The notes beneath the pieces were generated by a model that was not told the DNA's origin, did no database searches, and was given only the letters and a program-made list of their open reading frames with translations. The position numbers and the translations under genes were made by a program. From assembly GCA_035559535.1 (NCBI GenBank), contig DATMBG010000022.1, forward strand, positions 186,001 through 250,000: a DNA stretch of 64,000 bases, read 5' to 3'. Below, piece by piece: positions 50,836-59,780 of this stretch (position 1 is its first letter; every line of letters begins with the position of its first letter). This DNA is from Candidatus Limnocylindrales bacterium. GTDB taxonomy: Bacteria > Moduliflexota > Moduliflexia > Moduliflexales > JAUQPW01.

Positions 50836-52722
50836 ATGCCAAAGACAAAGAGGTTTCAGGATAGTTTAATCTTTAAAATAGGAGTCGTTATTGTTGCGGT
50901 AGAATCTATCATCCTTTTTGCCCTGGGTTTTTATTATATTAATCGATTTTCCAACGAGATTGATGAAAGGATTCACCGACAACTCCAAATTCCGGGGATT
51001 CTCATGGGCAAAGGTTTATTAAATTATGAATCGGTAGAGGATAAAAAAACCATGGAACAATTGGTTGGGGAAACATTGATAGATGCCCTGTTGATCGGTA
51101 TTAACCACAAAGTATTTTACTCCCTCAATGGGGATTATGTGGGACGAAAAATTACGGAAATACCCGACATAAAGTTCATGGACAGACTGGATGAAACCCT
51201 GACAGAGATTGAAGAAATGAAGATATCGGAAGGTCAGAAGAACTATCGAATCAGTATAGCCCCTATTCGCCTGGAAGATGGGAAAATGGTTGGCTTTTTG
51301 TATATTAAGGCCGGAACCGATCAACTGGAACATAAAAAAAAGATCCTTACAATGGTTTTTGTAGCTGGCTCTCTTTTTTGTATTCTACTTACAACCTGTG
51401 CTACCGTTTGGTTACTCCATTGGATTATCTCTAAAAGGATTCAAAATACCCTGGCCTATTTAAAGAGGGTGGAGGCGGGCCATCTGGAAACAAGAATAGA
51501 TCCTATCTTATCTCAAGATGAAATAGGCCTTCTCCAAAAAGGCATTAATTCCATGGTATCGGAAATAGAAGAACAGACCAGAGCACTTCAGGAAAGCGAA
51601 GATCGGTATAAAGGCCTGGTGGAGTCCTGCCCGGATGCTATTTTTGTCGAACAGGAGGGAAAAATAGTTTATGTAAATCCGGCGGGTTTGGATCTTTTCG
51701 GTTATAAAGCCATATTTGAGTTAAAGGGATATGGCCTTCAGGATTTATTCATTCGGCAAGATGATAATCCCATCGAAAAATGGATAAGCTCCACCTCTGA
51801 GACCCGATCTTCTTTTATGGAGGGGAAACTGACTCGAAAGGATGGAGAACTCATCGATGTGGAAGTAATACTTACCCTTACCCGGTATCAGGGTAAACCG
51901 GCCGTACAAATAATGGTTCGAGATGTCACCGAGATAAAGAATCTCAGACAAAAGACCCAGAGAATGAAACAACTTGCGGATTTGGGACAGCTTTCCGCAA
52001 CCATCGCCCATGAAATTCGTAATCCCCTGGCGTCTATCCGTTTAGGTCTTGAGAGGCTTTCCGACCGGCTGGCGATTCCTGAAGCTTATAAAACTATTTT
52101 TAGCAATATTGAGCAAGGTATCTCACGAATCCAGGCCATCATCGATGGAATTTTAGACTTTACCCGCCCGGTAATACCCGATTTAAAGAAAGTAAACCTT
52201 CATGATCTATTAGATAGCAGTCTTTCTTCGGTACAGAACGAGTTGGAACAGGCCAGGATAATTATTATAAAAATTTACATGCCGATTCAACCCTACGTTC
52301 TTGTAGATCCTTATCAAATGATCCAGGTCTTTATTAATCTCTTTCTGAACGCAAAACAGGCCATGCCATCCGGTGGAAAGCTTACAATCCGTACGATTCT
52401 TCGAATTCCTCCGGCCAATCGCAGGGCAAGCTTCGGCTCAACCCAGGACAAACTCCCTCAAGATATCACCGACCGGGTCCCTCTTATAGAAGTTCAAATT
52501 GAGGATACGGGAAAAGGAATCCCTCCGGAGAATCTGGATAAGATTTTTACTCCCTTCTTTACTACACGGGCCAATGGAATCGGTTTAGGACTGGCCGTAG
52601 TTTCTCGAATTCTTGAACAACATCAAGCTCAAATATGTGTTGAAAGTCAGGTTGGAGTTGGCACAAAATTTATCATAAAACTTCCTTTCCCAGGAGACGA
52701 CTATGAAAAAAGCTACTCGTAA
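50836..52722 (+). CDS. Membrane sensor histidine kinase with HAMP and PAS domains
   Basis: This 628-aa kinase has membrane spans at ~12-32 and ~168-196 flanking a periplasmic sensor domain of ~130 residues, a HAMP linker, a PAS domain (~255-370), a dimerisation domain with H392 in ATIAHEIRNPLAS, and an ATPase domain with NLFLNAKQAMPSGG, VQIEDTGKGIPPE and GIGLGLAVV. Residues around RRASFGSTQDKLPQD form an odd insertion in the ATPase domain. It overlaps the regulator gene by 20 nt. Signal unknown; the lipoprotein upstream may supply it. Confidence 0.93.
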   Translation: MPKTKRFQDSLIFKIGVVIVAVESIILFALGFYYINRFSNEIDERIHRQLQIPGILMGKGLLNYESVEDKKTMEQLVGETLIDALLIGINHKVFYSLNGDYVGRKITEIPDIKFMDRLDETLTEIEEMKISEGQKNYRISIAPIRLEDGKMVGFLYIKAGTDQLEHKKKILTMVFVAGSLFCILLTTCATVWLLHWIISKRIQNTLAYLKRVEAGHLETRIDPILSQDEIGLLQKGINSMVSEIEEQTRALQESEDRYKGLVESCPDAIFVEQEGKIVYVNPAGLDLFGYKAIFELKGYGLQDLFIRQDDNPIEKWISSTSETRSSFMEGKLTRKDGELIDVEVILTLTRYQGKPAVQIMVRDVTEIKNLRQKTQRMKQLADLGQLSATIAHEIRNPLASIRLGLERLSDRLAIPEAYKTIFSNIEQGISRIQAIIDGILDFTRPVIPDLKKVNLHDLLDSSLSSVQNELEQARIIIIKIYMPIQPYVLVDPYQMIQVFINLFLNAKQAMPSGGKLTIRTILRIPPANRRASFGSTQDKLPQDITDRVPLIEVQIEDTGKGIPPENLDKIFTPFFTTRANGIGLGLAVVSRILEQHQAQICVESQVGVGTKFIIKLPFPGDDYEKSYS

Positions 52723-54076
52723 AAAGATCTTACTTGTAGAAGATGACAGATTATTCCAACAGATGGTGAAGGATTTCCTTGTAGATTTCTACGAAGTGAT
52801 ACCTTCTGAGTCCGCCGAGAGTGCGTTGAATATTTTAAGGAAAACCGTTCCAGATTTGATTTTGCTGGATATTCGATTACCTGAAATGGACGGTATAGAA
52901 GCTTTAAAAAGAATCAAAACTCTTTGGCCCGATATACCCATTTTAATGTTAACGGCAGTAGATCGAGTAGCAACGGTGGTCGAGGCTATGAAATTAGGTG
53001 CCTATGATTATCTGACCAAACCCCTGGTCGGCAAAGAACTCTTGATAAAGATCGACCGGGCTTTGGAATCCCTGGAGATTAAGCGAGAACTCGAACGGCG
53101 TCGGAAGTTGCAACTGGCTACAAATAGAGAGTATCGGCTTATAGGAGTTAGTGCAGCTTTAGAAAAGGTAAGGGAACAAATACAAATTGCAGCGGTTTCC
53201 GATATCACTGTTTTAATCCAGGGCGAAACGGGAACCGGTAAGGAACTGGTTGCTCGAGAGATTCATGCTCGTAGTTCCCGTGCCGATGAGCCTTTTGTGG
53301 CTGTGAATTGTGGAGCTATTCCTAAAGATTTGATAGAATCAGAATTCTTTGGTTATAAAAAAGGAGCTTTTACGGGAGCTCAGAGAAATGAAGTGGGAAA
53401 ATTTCAGTTGGCGGACCGTGGAACGCTACTGCTGGATGAAATTAGCGAGTTACCCCTCGATGCGCAAACCAGGCTTTTACGGGTTTTGGAAGAGGAAGAA
53501 TTTTACCCGGTCGGCAGTACCGAGCTTGTGAGAGTGGATGTTCGAATCATAGCCTCAACCAACAAAAATTTGAAACACCTGATGGAACAGAGAGCTTTTA
53601 GAGAAGACCTGTTTTTCCGCTTGAACGTGTATCCCATTTTCCTTCTACCCCTTCGGGAACGTCCGGAGGATATTATTCCTCTGGCCGAATATTTTATGGA
53701 ACGTTTTAGTACCAAATTTGGTAAGAATTTCACGGCGATTAGTCCAGAAGCCAAAGAGATCCTGCTAAAATATCCCTGGAGGGGAAATGTTCGAGAACTT
53801 CGCAACGTCATCGAACGGGTGGTCATCTCCGAGAAAGGAACCCTCATTGAAAAAGAACATCTCTCCTTCATCGAGACCCTTTCTCCCATCGAGCTCTCCA
53901 AAGACTCTCTTAAACTTCCCGAGATCGGTTTAGATAGGATGTTAGAAGAAACAGAAAAAAGGTTACTACTCGAAGCCCTGGAACTTGCCAGGGGAAGCAA
54001 ACCCAAAGCCGCCGAATTGTTAAAGATCTCTCCCCCCTCCTTTTATTACCGTTTAGAGAAATATGGACTACACTAG
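52703..54076 (+). CDS. Sigma-54-dependent NtrC-family response regulator
   Basis: This 457-aa regulator has a receiver domain with acidic pocket VEDD and phospho-acceptor D56 (LLDIRLPEMDG), a AAA+ domain with Walker A GETGTGKELV, the sigma-54-contacting loop KKGAFTGAQ, Walker B TLLLDEISELP and the arginine-rich PWRGNVRELRN, and a Fis-type helix-turn-helix (GSKPKAAELLKISPPSFYYRLEKYGL). It is the cognate partner of the kinase it overlaps. GGAGA supports the start. I found no convincing -24/-12 promoter among the neighbouring genes, so its targets are unknown. Confidence 0.95.
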   Translation: MKKATRKKILLVEDDRLFQQMVKDFLVDFYEVIPSESAESALNILRKTVPDLILLDIRLPEMDGIEALKRIKTLWPDIPILMLTAVDRVATVVEAMKLGAYDYLTKPLVGKELLIKIDRALESLEIKRELERRRKLQLATNREYRLIGVSAALEKVREQIQIAAVSDITVLIQGETGTGKELVAREIHARSSRADEPFVAVNCGAIPKDLIESEFFGYKKGAFTGAQRNEVGKFQLADRGTLLLDEISELPLDAQTRLLRVLEEEEFYPVGSTELVRVDVRIIASTNKNLKHLMEQRAFREDLFFRLNVYPIFLLPLRERPEDIIPLAEYFMERFSTKFGKNFTAISPEAKEILLKYPWRGNVRELRNVIERVVISEKGTLIEKEHLSFIETLSPIELSKDSLKLPEIGLDRMLEETEKRLLLEALELARGSKPKAAELLKISPPSFYYRLEKYGLH

Positions 54077-54157
54077 GTCAGGACCGATCGCCATAAATAT
54101 GCGCTGGGTTTCTTGGAGGGGCCATATTCGTACTATTTATTTTCAATTCCTATGGAC

Positions 54158-54318
54158 CTATGGGGTCGTATCTTCAAGTCCTGCTTCTCTCAGAACCTGT
54201 TCTAAAAGTTGGAAAACTCCCCGAGATTGAGCTCCTCGCTTCAGATATTCATAATCCAGTGTATCACGCTGAACTTGCAAGACGCCTAACACATCGTTCC
54301 ATTGCCGTATAGGAGATA
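54158..54318 (-). pseudogene. C-terminal remnant of an AbiEii-like nucleotidyltransferase
   Basis: The minus strand reads RQWNDVLGVLQVQRDTLDYE, then YLKRGAQSRGVFQLLEQVLREAGL and a stop. This is the characteristic end of small AbiEii/AbiGii-type nucleotidyltransferase toxins. An in-frame TAA lies 8 codons upstream of it and the rest of the protein is gone. It follows the intact small protein at 54493-54777, which is commonly the partner of such genes. The rest of 54077-54492 shows nothing identifiable. Confidence 0.6.
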
Positions 54319-54492
54319 TCAAGCTGCTTTAATACCTCAGCAACGCGCTGAGGAATGCAAAGGGGTTCTGCAAGCATCCTCCTAGAACCTATCCGACAAA
54401 GTCCTGATCTCGATACACCAGGCTTCGATGCACTTTGCTACTTAACCACCGGTACTTCATCAACGAATTTTTCGGATAGTTCCTTAATAGCC

Positions 54493-54777
54493 CTATTGTT
54501 CGGGATCCCAGTGAGAGACCCGTATCATGGTTTCTCCTGGTAGCCAAAGTGCAGCTAAGCGAAGTTGTTGCTCTCGCTCTGAAATTTCTCCGTATTGTTT
54601 TCGAATACGAGCCAGTGCAAGCTGCTGAACCGCTTTTGTTAGTTCGTTGACCCGTTGTAGCTTTTGTTGGGGGGTCATCTTACGATAGCCAGCAATCAAT
54701 ATCTTTTGTATAGAAACAGGCGTATCCAGATTTTTGAAGGTTCTACGGCTTTCTAAAACATTTTTATTCGGAAACAT
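54493..54777 (-). CDS. Small conserved protein, usual partner of a nucleotidyltransferase toxin
   Basis: This 94-aa protein has a helical core (MTPQQKLQRVNELTKAVQQ, LALARIRKQYGEISEREQQ, LRLAALWLPGETMIRVSHWD) typical of a small family found next to nucleotidyltransferase genes in cyanobacteria and other bacteria. The partner downstream survives only as a fragment (54158-54318). Function is unproven; an antitoxin-like role is inferred from pairing. A later start at MTPQQ (54678) is plausible, as the ATG used has no clear ribosome site. Confidence 0.65.
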   Translation of the reverse strand: MFPNKNVLESRRTFKNLDTPVSIQKILIAGYRKMTPQQKLQRVNELTKAVQQLALARIRKQYGEISEREQQLRLAALWLPGETMIRVSHWDPEQ

Positions 54778-55190
54778 AATAACGTATGAATGGTAAGGGA
54801 AAGTACACTTTTTACAATTCTAACTTTAATATAGTTGCGAGATTGATGCCAATCCGCAAATCCTTTGTTAGGACAACTGCTGGCGAGTCGGACTAAGCGG
54901 ACGTAGTTAGGGTTTATGATGAAATTGAAGGAGCTACTTTTTTATTGACAAGAGCTTTTTTCTCAAAATATTCTTTTTTATCCCAACAAGGTATCAGGAT
55001 TTCCTATACCTCTAATCCCCTGTCGTTACTGCGTTGCAAATCTCTAGTTATCAAGTTTTCCGGCAGTGAGAGTACGGGAGTGGGGAGGTATGGGAGTGTG
55101 GGAGTTCTATCTTCCCCACTTCCATACCCCCATACTTCCCCACTCCCATCCTTCCATACTTCCATACTAAAAGTATAGCCGTCCCCTTGA
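54778..55190. other. Intergenic region with G-rich palindrome
   Basis: No gene is seen. The left two-thirds is AT-rich with no clear structure; the right holds the fourth tandem-word palindrome. Confidence 0.55.
55067..55168. repeat. G-rich tandem-word palindrome, copy 4
   Basis: GTACGGGAGTGGGGAGGTATG and GTGTGGGAG repeats precede the core GTGGGAGTTCTATCTTCCCC and inverted C-rich repeats. The core is the reverse complement of that in copy 3, so the two lie in opposite orientation. Confidence 0.8.
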
Positions 55191-56888
55191 CTATTGGAGA
55201 TTTGTCGCCCGCAGAAAATCAAAATCAACCCCTTCGTGGGCCTGGAGGACGTGGTCCAGGTAGAGTTTTTCATAACCTCGATCGTAGGGGGGTTTTGGAG
55301 GTTTCCAGGCAGCCAGACGGCGGTTAATTTCCTCATCGGAAACTAAGAGATTGATCTTCCGGTTGGGAACGTCCAGTTCGATCAGGTCTCCGTTCTGGAC
55401 AATGGCCAAAGGCCCCCCCACAGCCGATTCAGGGGAGATATGTAAAACCACCGTTCCGTAACTGGTCCCACTCATACGGGCATCGCTGATCCGGACCATA
55501 TCTTCAACCCCTTTTCGCAATAATTTCGAAGGGATCGGTAGCTGCCCCCATTCCGGCATACCCGGGCCTCCTTTGGGACCTGCATTCTTTAATACCAGTA
55601 CGCAGGTTTCATCCACATCCAGGTTGGGATCGTCAACACGCTGACGCATCTCCTCATAATTCTCAAATACGACGGCTCGTCCCCGATGTTTCAGCAGCTT
55701 GGGATCTGCAGCCGTCTGCTTGATGACGGCCCCGTGGGGAGCCAGATTTCCGTAAAGAATGACGGTACCTCCCTCCCCATGGATGGGATTATCCATAGAT
55801 CGAATAACTTCAGAGTTGTAACATCTGGCATTCTTAATATTTTCGCCTATCGTCTTGCCTGTCACGGTCATGGCGTCCAGATGAAGCAGAGAGGAGATCT
55901 CTTTCATAACGGCGGGAATCCCCCCGGCATAGAAAAAATCTTCCATCAAGTATTTTCCCGAGGGTCGTACATTGGCAATAAAGGGGGTTCTTCTGGAAAT
56001 CTCATCAAAGAGGGATAGAGGCAGTTTAATGCCCAGACGTCCTGCAATGGCAATCAGATGGATAATGGCGTTGGTAGAACCTCCGATTGCCATATCTACG
56101 GTAATCGCGTTTTCAATGGCCTTCTGGGTCATGATGTCGGAAGGTTTCAAATCCTCATATACCATTTCTACAATTCGGCGTCCGCTGGCTTCGGCAAAAG
56201 CATAGCGCCGGGAATCGGGGGCGGGAATATTGGCACACCCGGTAAGGGTCATTCCCAGAGCTTCGGCGAGACTGGTCATGGTAGAAGCCGTTCCCATAAC
56301 CATACAATGACCTGCACTCCGAGAAATACTTCCCTCGATCTCACACCATTCTTCTTCACTGATTCTCCCGGCCCGCAGTTCATCCCAGTACTTCCAGACA
56401 TCGGTTCCCGACCCAATCTCCTTTCCGCGCCACATTCCTCGTAACATGGGACCTCCTGGCACTACAATCGCAGGAATATTAACACTGGCAGCTCCCATGA
56501 GCTGGGCCGGGGTCGTTTTATCACAACCACATAACAGAACCACTCCATCCAGAGGATTTGCACGAATAGAGGACTCCACATCCATGGCCATGAGATTCCG
56601 ATAAAGCATAGTGCTCGGTCTCATAACCGCCTCACCCAGGGAGATGGTTGGAAATTCCAATGGAAATCCTCCTGCCTGCCAGACACCTCGTTTAACCGCC
56701 TCGGCAACCAGACGAAGGTGGGCATTGCAATTGGTTAATTCACTCCAGGAGTTGCAAATTCCAATGACCGGTTTATTTTGAAAGACCTGTTCGTGAAACC
56801 CCTCGGCTCGCATCCAGGCTCGATGAATCATTCCCTGCTCATCCTTGCGCCCAAACCAATCTTGACTGCGTAGTCTCTTTTTCTCCAT
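55191..56888 (-). CDS. IlvD/Edd family dehydratase
   Basis: This 565-aa iron-sulfur dehydratase has CNSWSELTNCNAHLRLVAEA, LLCGCDKTTPAQLMGA and GHCMVMGTASTM, giving the three cluster cysteines, and IGGSTNAIIHL and the C-terminal SDARMSGTSYGTVVLHISPE. The length and the CNSWSE block fit the sugar-acid (L-arabinonate/D-xylonate) dehydratase branch better than branched-chain amino acid synthesis, but this is not certain. No other ilv gene is present. It could serve the same sugar-acid catabolism as the 5.7-18.9 kb cluster. Confidence 0.88.
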   Translation of the reverse strand: MEKKRLRSQDWFGRKDEQGMIHRAWMRAEGFHEQVFQNKPVIGICNSWSELTNCNAHLRLVAEAVKRGVWQAGGFPLEFPTISLGEAVMRPSTMLYRNLMAMDVESSIRANPLDGVVLLCGCDKTTPAQLMGAASVNIPAIVVPGGPMLRGMWRGKEIGSGTDVWKYWDELRAGRISEEEWCEIEGSISRSAGHCMVMGTASTMTSLAEALGMTLTGCANIPAPDSRRYAFAEASGRRIVEMVYEDLKPSDIMTQKAIENAITVDMAIGGSTNAIIHLIAIAGRLGIKLPLSLFDEISRRTPFIANVRPSGKYLMEDFFYAGGIPAVMKEISSLLHLDAMTVTGKTIGENIKNARCYNSEVIRSMDNPIHGEGGTVILYGNLAPHGAVIKQTAADPKLLKHRGRAVVFENYEEMRQRVDDPNLDVDETCVLVLKNAGPKGGPGMPEWGQLPIPSKLLRKGVEDMVRISDARMSGTSYGTVVLHISPESAVGGPLAIVQNGDLIELDVPNRKINLLVSDEEINRRLAAWKPPKPPYDRGYEKLYLDHVLQAHEGVDFDFLRATNLQ

Positions 56889-57252
56889 AAATTTTCAAGG
56901 GTTCGATCAAACCCCCAAGGATCCCTTTTGAGACCCGGAGACCCGGAGAAATTTCTCCGCGTCCCCATGTCTCCGCGTCTCCGTGTCCCCATGTCTCCGC
57001 GTCTCAAAAGGGGTCCTTGGGTCTTCCTGCCTTTATAGCTGAAAGATTTAAGTTTTATCAGGTTTAAAATCTGATATAATAAAAAAATTGGTCCCGAAGG
57101 GCTTATTTTTCAACCTCTAAAATTTTCTTCTTGACTTCTCTTATCTTCTCCTATTTATTCTTTTCCAGGCTGTTTTATCAGGAACTCTTTTTCCTCGGGG
57201 ATTCTTCTAAATCAATCACCTTAACCCTTGTTATCCGTCGTAGAGGTGCCTT
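56889..57252. other. Intergenic region with palindromic element
   Basis: No gene is seen. CCCAAGGATCCCTTTTGAGAC (56918-56938) and its inverted partner near 57001-57022 enclose CTCCGCGTCTCC-type repeats. The rest precedes the secretion ATPase and shows no consensus promoter. Confidence 0.55.
56918..57022. repeat. Palindrome enclosing CTCCGCGTCTCC repeats
   Basis: Outer arms AAGGATCCCTTTTGAGAC and GTCTCAAAAGGGGTCCTT are near-perfect inverted repeats. The interior holds repeats of GACCCGGA and CTCCGCGTC/CCCCATGT words. It is the same design as other spacers here but with a different word. Confidence 0.7.
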
Positions 57253-59472
57253 ATGAATCGAAGGCGGCGGTTAGGAGAGGTTTTAGTCGAAGCTTGTCTG
57301 ATAAGCCCGGAACAACTGGATCGGGTCCTGGCCATCCAACAGCATGAACAAAAGCCTTTGGGAAGAATTCTCATGGAACAGGGATGGGTCGAAGAAAAAG
57401 ATATCTATAAGGCCCTCTCAGAAATCTGGGGGATCGAATACGTGGATATTTCCCAGGTCATGATCAGTCCCCAGGTTCTGCAGATTGTACCGGAAGAAAT
57501 AGCTAAAAGATATCTGGTCTTCCCTCTTTTTCTCCAGGATAAACTCCTTTACCTGGCCATGGAAAATCCTCTCCAATTGGAGCCTATTCAGCTTATCGAA
57601 TTTAAGACCCGGTTACGGGTTAAACCCTTACTGGCAAGCCGAAGCAAAATCCAGGAAGCCTTGAATCGCCACTTCAATATGGATAACTATGTAGAAAAAA
57701 TCCTGGCCCAAGTTCAATCTAAAGAGAAAATTCAGGTGATCCAAAACCCCGAAGAAGAAGAGGATCTTAGTAAACTTGAAAAGTCCACCGAAGGAAGTCA
57801 GATCCTGCAACTGGTCAATCTGATTCTGGTCAATGCCATCAAAAAGCGGACCTCCGATATTCATATTGAACCGGCCGAGAGCCTGGTGGGAATTCGATAC
57901 CGTATCGATGGACTCCTTTCAGATCCTATCCGGCTTCCCAAACCATTTCAACAACCTCTTGTCTCCCGAATCAAAGTTATGGCGAATCTGGATATTGCCG
58001 AGAAGCGAAGACCCCAAGATGGTAAAATTACCATCCACTTCTCGGGTCGGCCCATCGATCTGCGGGTCTCTACCTTACCGACCAATTTTGGGGAAAAGGT
58101 GGTTATACGCATCCTGGATAAGAAAGCAGCCCTTCATAACCTTGCCAGCCTGGGTATGTCAGAGACTCAACTGACCATTTTTCAGCAGGCCTTAAGTCAA
58201 CCCCAAGGACTCATTCTGGTGACCGGTCCGACCGGTAGTGGAAAAACAACGACCCTTTATGCCGGCCTCAATGCGCTCCGGGATAAAACTAAGAATATCG
58301 TTACCATCGAAGACCCTATTGAATATCAACTGGAGGGTATCAATCAGGTACAGGTTAATAGAAAGGCGGGGGTTACCTTTGCCAGTGTTCTTCGATCCGT
58401 TTTACGTCAGGACCCCAATGTTATTCTGGTAGGAGAGATTCGAGATTCAGAAACTGCCGAGATTGCCATCCAGGCTTCCCAAACAGGTCACCTGGTTCTG
58501 AGTACTTTACATACCAACGATGCCGTAGCGACGGTAACCCGGTTGCTCAATCTGGGAATAGCTCCAGATCAAGTTGCTTCGAATCTCATTCTGGCCCTGG
58601 CTCAAAGACTTATTCGCCGGATCTGCCCGGCATGTAAAAAAAGTTATGTTCCTTCTTTTGAAGAGTTAAAAAAGTTTGGTCTTGGCAAGCCATCGGCAAC
58701 GTCCTTTTCTACCCTGTATCGAGGAACCGGATGCGAGCAGTGTAGAAATATAGGCTATTATGGGCAGGTCGGTATTTTCGAGATGCTGGTTCCGGGAAAT
58801 GATCTAAAACTTGCCATTTCAAATAAAACTTCGGAAACAATTCTAAAAAAAGTAGCTATAGAACAGGGGATGGCAACCCTCTTGCAGGATGGATTGAGTA
58901 AAGTCCGACAGGGAATCACCACCCTGGACGAAATAGCCCGGGTCTGCTATGTCCAGGAAGGCTTAACCGGGGAATCCCCCGGACTTAGAGAACTTTGCCG
59001 TACCTGCCAAAAGGAGTTGGATCCGAACTGGAAGTTGTGTCCTTATTGCGGGACTCCTAAACTTCCGGAACCCCCCGAAAGTTCCCAAAGGGTTTATAAG
59101 ATTCTGGTTGCCGATGATGATGACCGCATTGGCGAAACCCTTGTGGCGATTCTGGAAGATCGGGGGTATCAGATCATACGAGCTTCCAACGGAGTAGAAA
59201 CCCTGGATAAGGTTCAAAAAGAAAATCCGGATCTTGTGCTTCTAGATATTGGGATGCCCCTGAAGACGGGGTTTGAAGTTTGCGAGGAACTCCGTGCTTC
59301 GGTAGATACAATGTTTATTCCCATCATCATGTTGACGGCACAGACTTCCATTTCCGAGAAATTAAAAGGGCTCAGTCTGGGGGCCGATGATTATATCACA
59401 AAGCCATTTAACGGGGAAGAGTTAGTTGAAAGGATCAGAGCCGTTTTACGGCGGTCTTATCATACCCTTTAA
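57253..59472 (+). CDS. PilB/GspE-type secretion ATPase fused to zinc ribbon and receiver domain
   Basis: This 739-aa protein has an N-terminal MshEN-type domain (RLGEVLVEACLISPEQLDRV), a type II/IV secretion ATPase with Walker A GPTGSGKTTT (~325), Asp box TIEDPIEYQLEG, Walker B LVGEIRDSETAEIA and the His box TGHLVLSTLHTND, and the internal zinc site CPACKK...CEQC. After the usual end it continues with a second zinc ribbon (CRTCQKEL, CPYCGTP) and a complete receiver domain with DDDD pocket, D665 in LLDIGMP and the ITKPF lysine. The ATPase powers pilus or secretion assembly; the receiver suggests phospho-control. No other pil genes lie adjacent. Confidence 0.93.
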   Translation: MNRRRRLGEVLVEACLISPEQLDRVLAIQQHEQKPLGRILMEQGWVEEKDIYKALSEIWGIEYVDISQVMISPQVLQIVPEEIAKRYLVFPLFLQDKLLYLAMENPLQLEPIQLIEFKTRLRVKPLLASRSKIQEALNRHFNMDNYVEKILAQVQSKEKIQVIQNPEEEEDLSKLEKSTEGSQILQLVNLILVNAIKKRTSDIHIEPAESLVGIRYRIDGLLSDPIRLPKPFQQPLVSRIKVMANLDIAEKRRPQDGKITIHFSGRPIDLRVSTLPTNFGEKVVIRILDKKAALHNLASLGMSETQLTIFQQALSQPQGLILVTGPTGSGKTTTLYAGLNALRDKTKNIVTIEDPIEYQLEGINQVQVNRKAGVTFASVLRSVLRQDPNVILVGEIRDSETAEIAIQASQTGHLVLSTLHTNDAVATVTRLLNLGIAPDQVASNLILALAQRLIRRICPACKKSYVPSFEELKKFGLGKPSATSFSTLYRGTGCEQCRNIGYYGQVGIFEMLVPGNDLKLAISNKTSETILKKVAIEQGMATLLQDGLSKVRQGITTLDEIARVCYVQEGLTGESPGLRELCRTCQKELDPNWKLCPYCGTPKLPEPPESSQRVYKILVADDDDRIGETLVAILEDRGYQIIRASNGVETLDKVQKENPDLVLLDIGMPLKTGFEVCEELRASVDTMFIPIIMLTAQTSISEKLKGLSLGADDYITKPFNGEELVERIRAVLRRSYHTL

Positions 59473-59592
59473 AGGAAGGGATGAAAATTAAAATGCCTCT
59501 ACAGATTTCTTGGATGGGTAGCTCATTCAGGCAGTAAATTAAGGAACAAAGGGATCTTTCAGAAACTTCCAGAAGAAGAAGGAACAAGTAGT

Positions 59593-59717
59593 ACTTTGTT
59601 TACTTAGTTTTGTTTAACGTTTAAGTGGCCCTCACCCCCGGCCCCTCTCCCACGCTGGGGAGAGGGGAGCTGGGGAGTGAAAGCAACCCTATGAGGTCAA
59701 AATTAAGTAAACAGTAG
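59593..59717 (+). repeat. Dispersed MITE-like repeat, copy 3
   Basis: Terminal inverted repeats TTGTTTACTTAGTTTTG and, on the other strand at the right end, CTGTTTACTTAATTTTG bound the element. Inside are GGCCCTCACCCCC, CTCTCCC-CAGCGT-type arms and GGGGAGTGAAAGCAACCC. It is the best-preserved copy. Confidence 0.7.
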
Positions 59718-59768
59718 TAGGATAACGCTTTAAGATTCTACAGTAGTAGGATAACGCTTTAAGATTCT
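59711..59768. repeat. Exact 29-bp tandem duplication
   Basis: The unit beginning ACAGTAGTAGG and ending TTTAAGATTCT occurs twice without mismatch (59711-59739, 59740-59768). Its first bases coincide with the right end of the MITE-like repeat, so it may be a by-product of insertion or slippage. Confidence 0.85.
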
Positions 59769-59780
59769 TTTTCCTATCCA

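Noticed and set aside
59711-59768. CRISPR-like direct repeats
   Set aside because: Two abutting 29-bp copies with no spacer and no cas genes; this is a tandem duplication.
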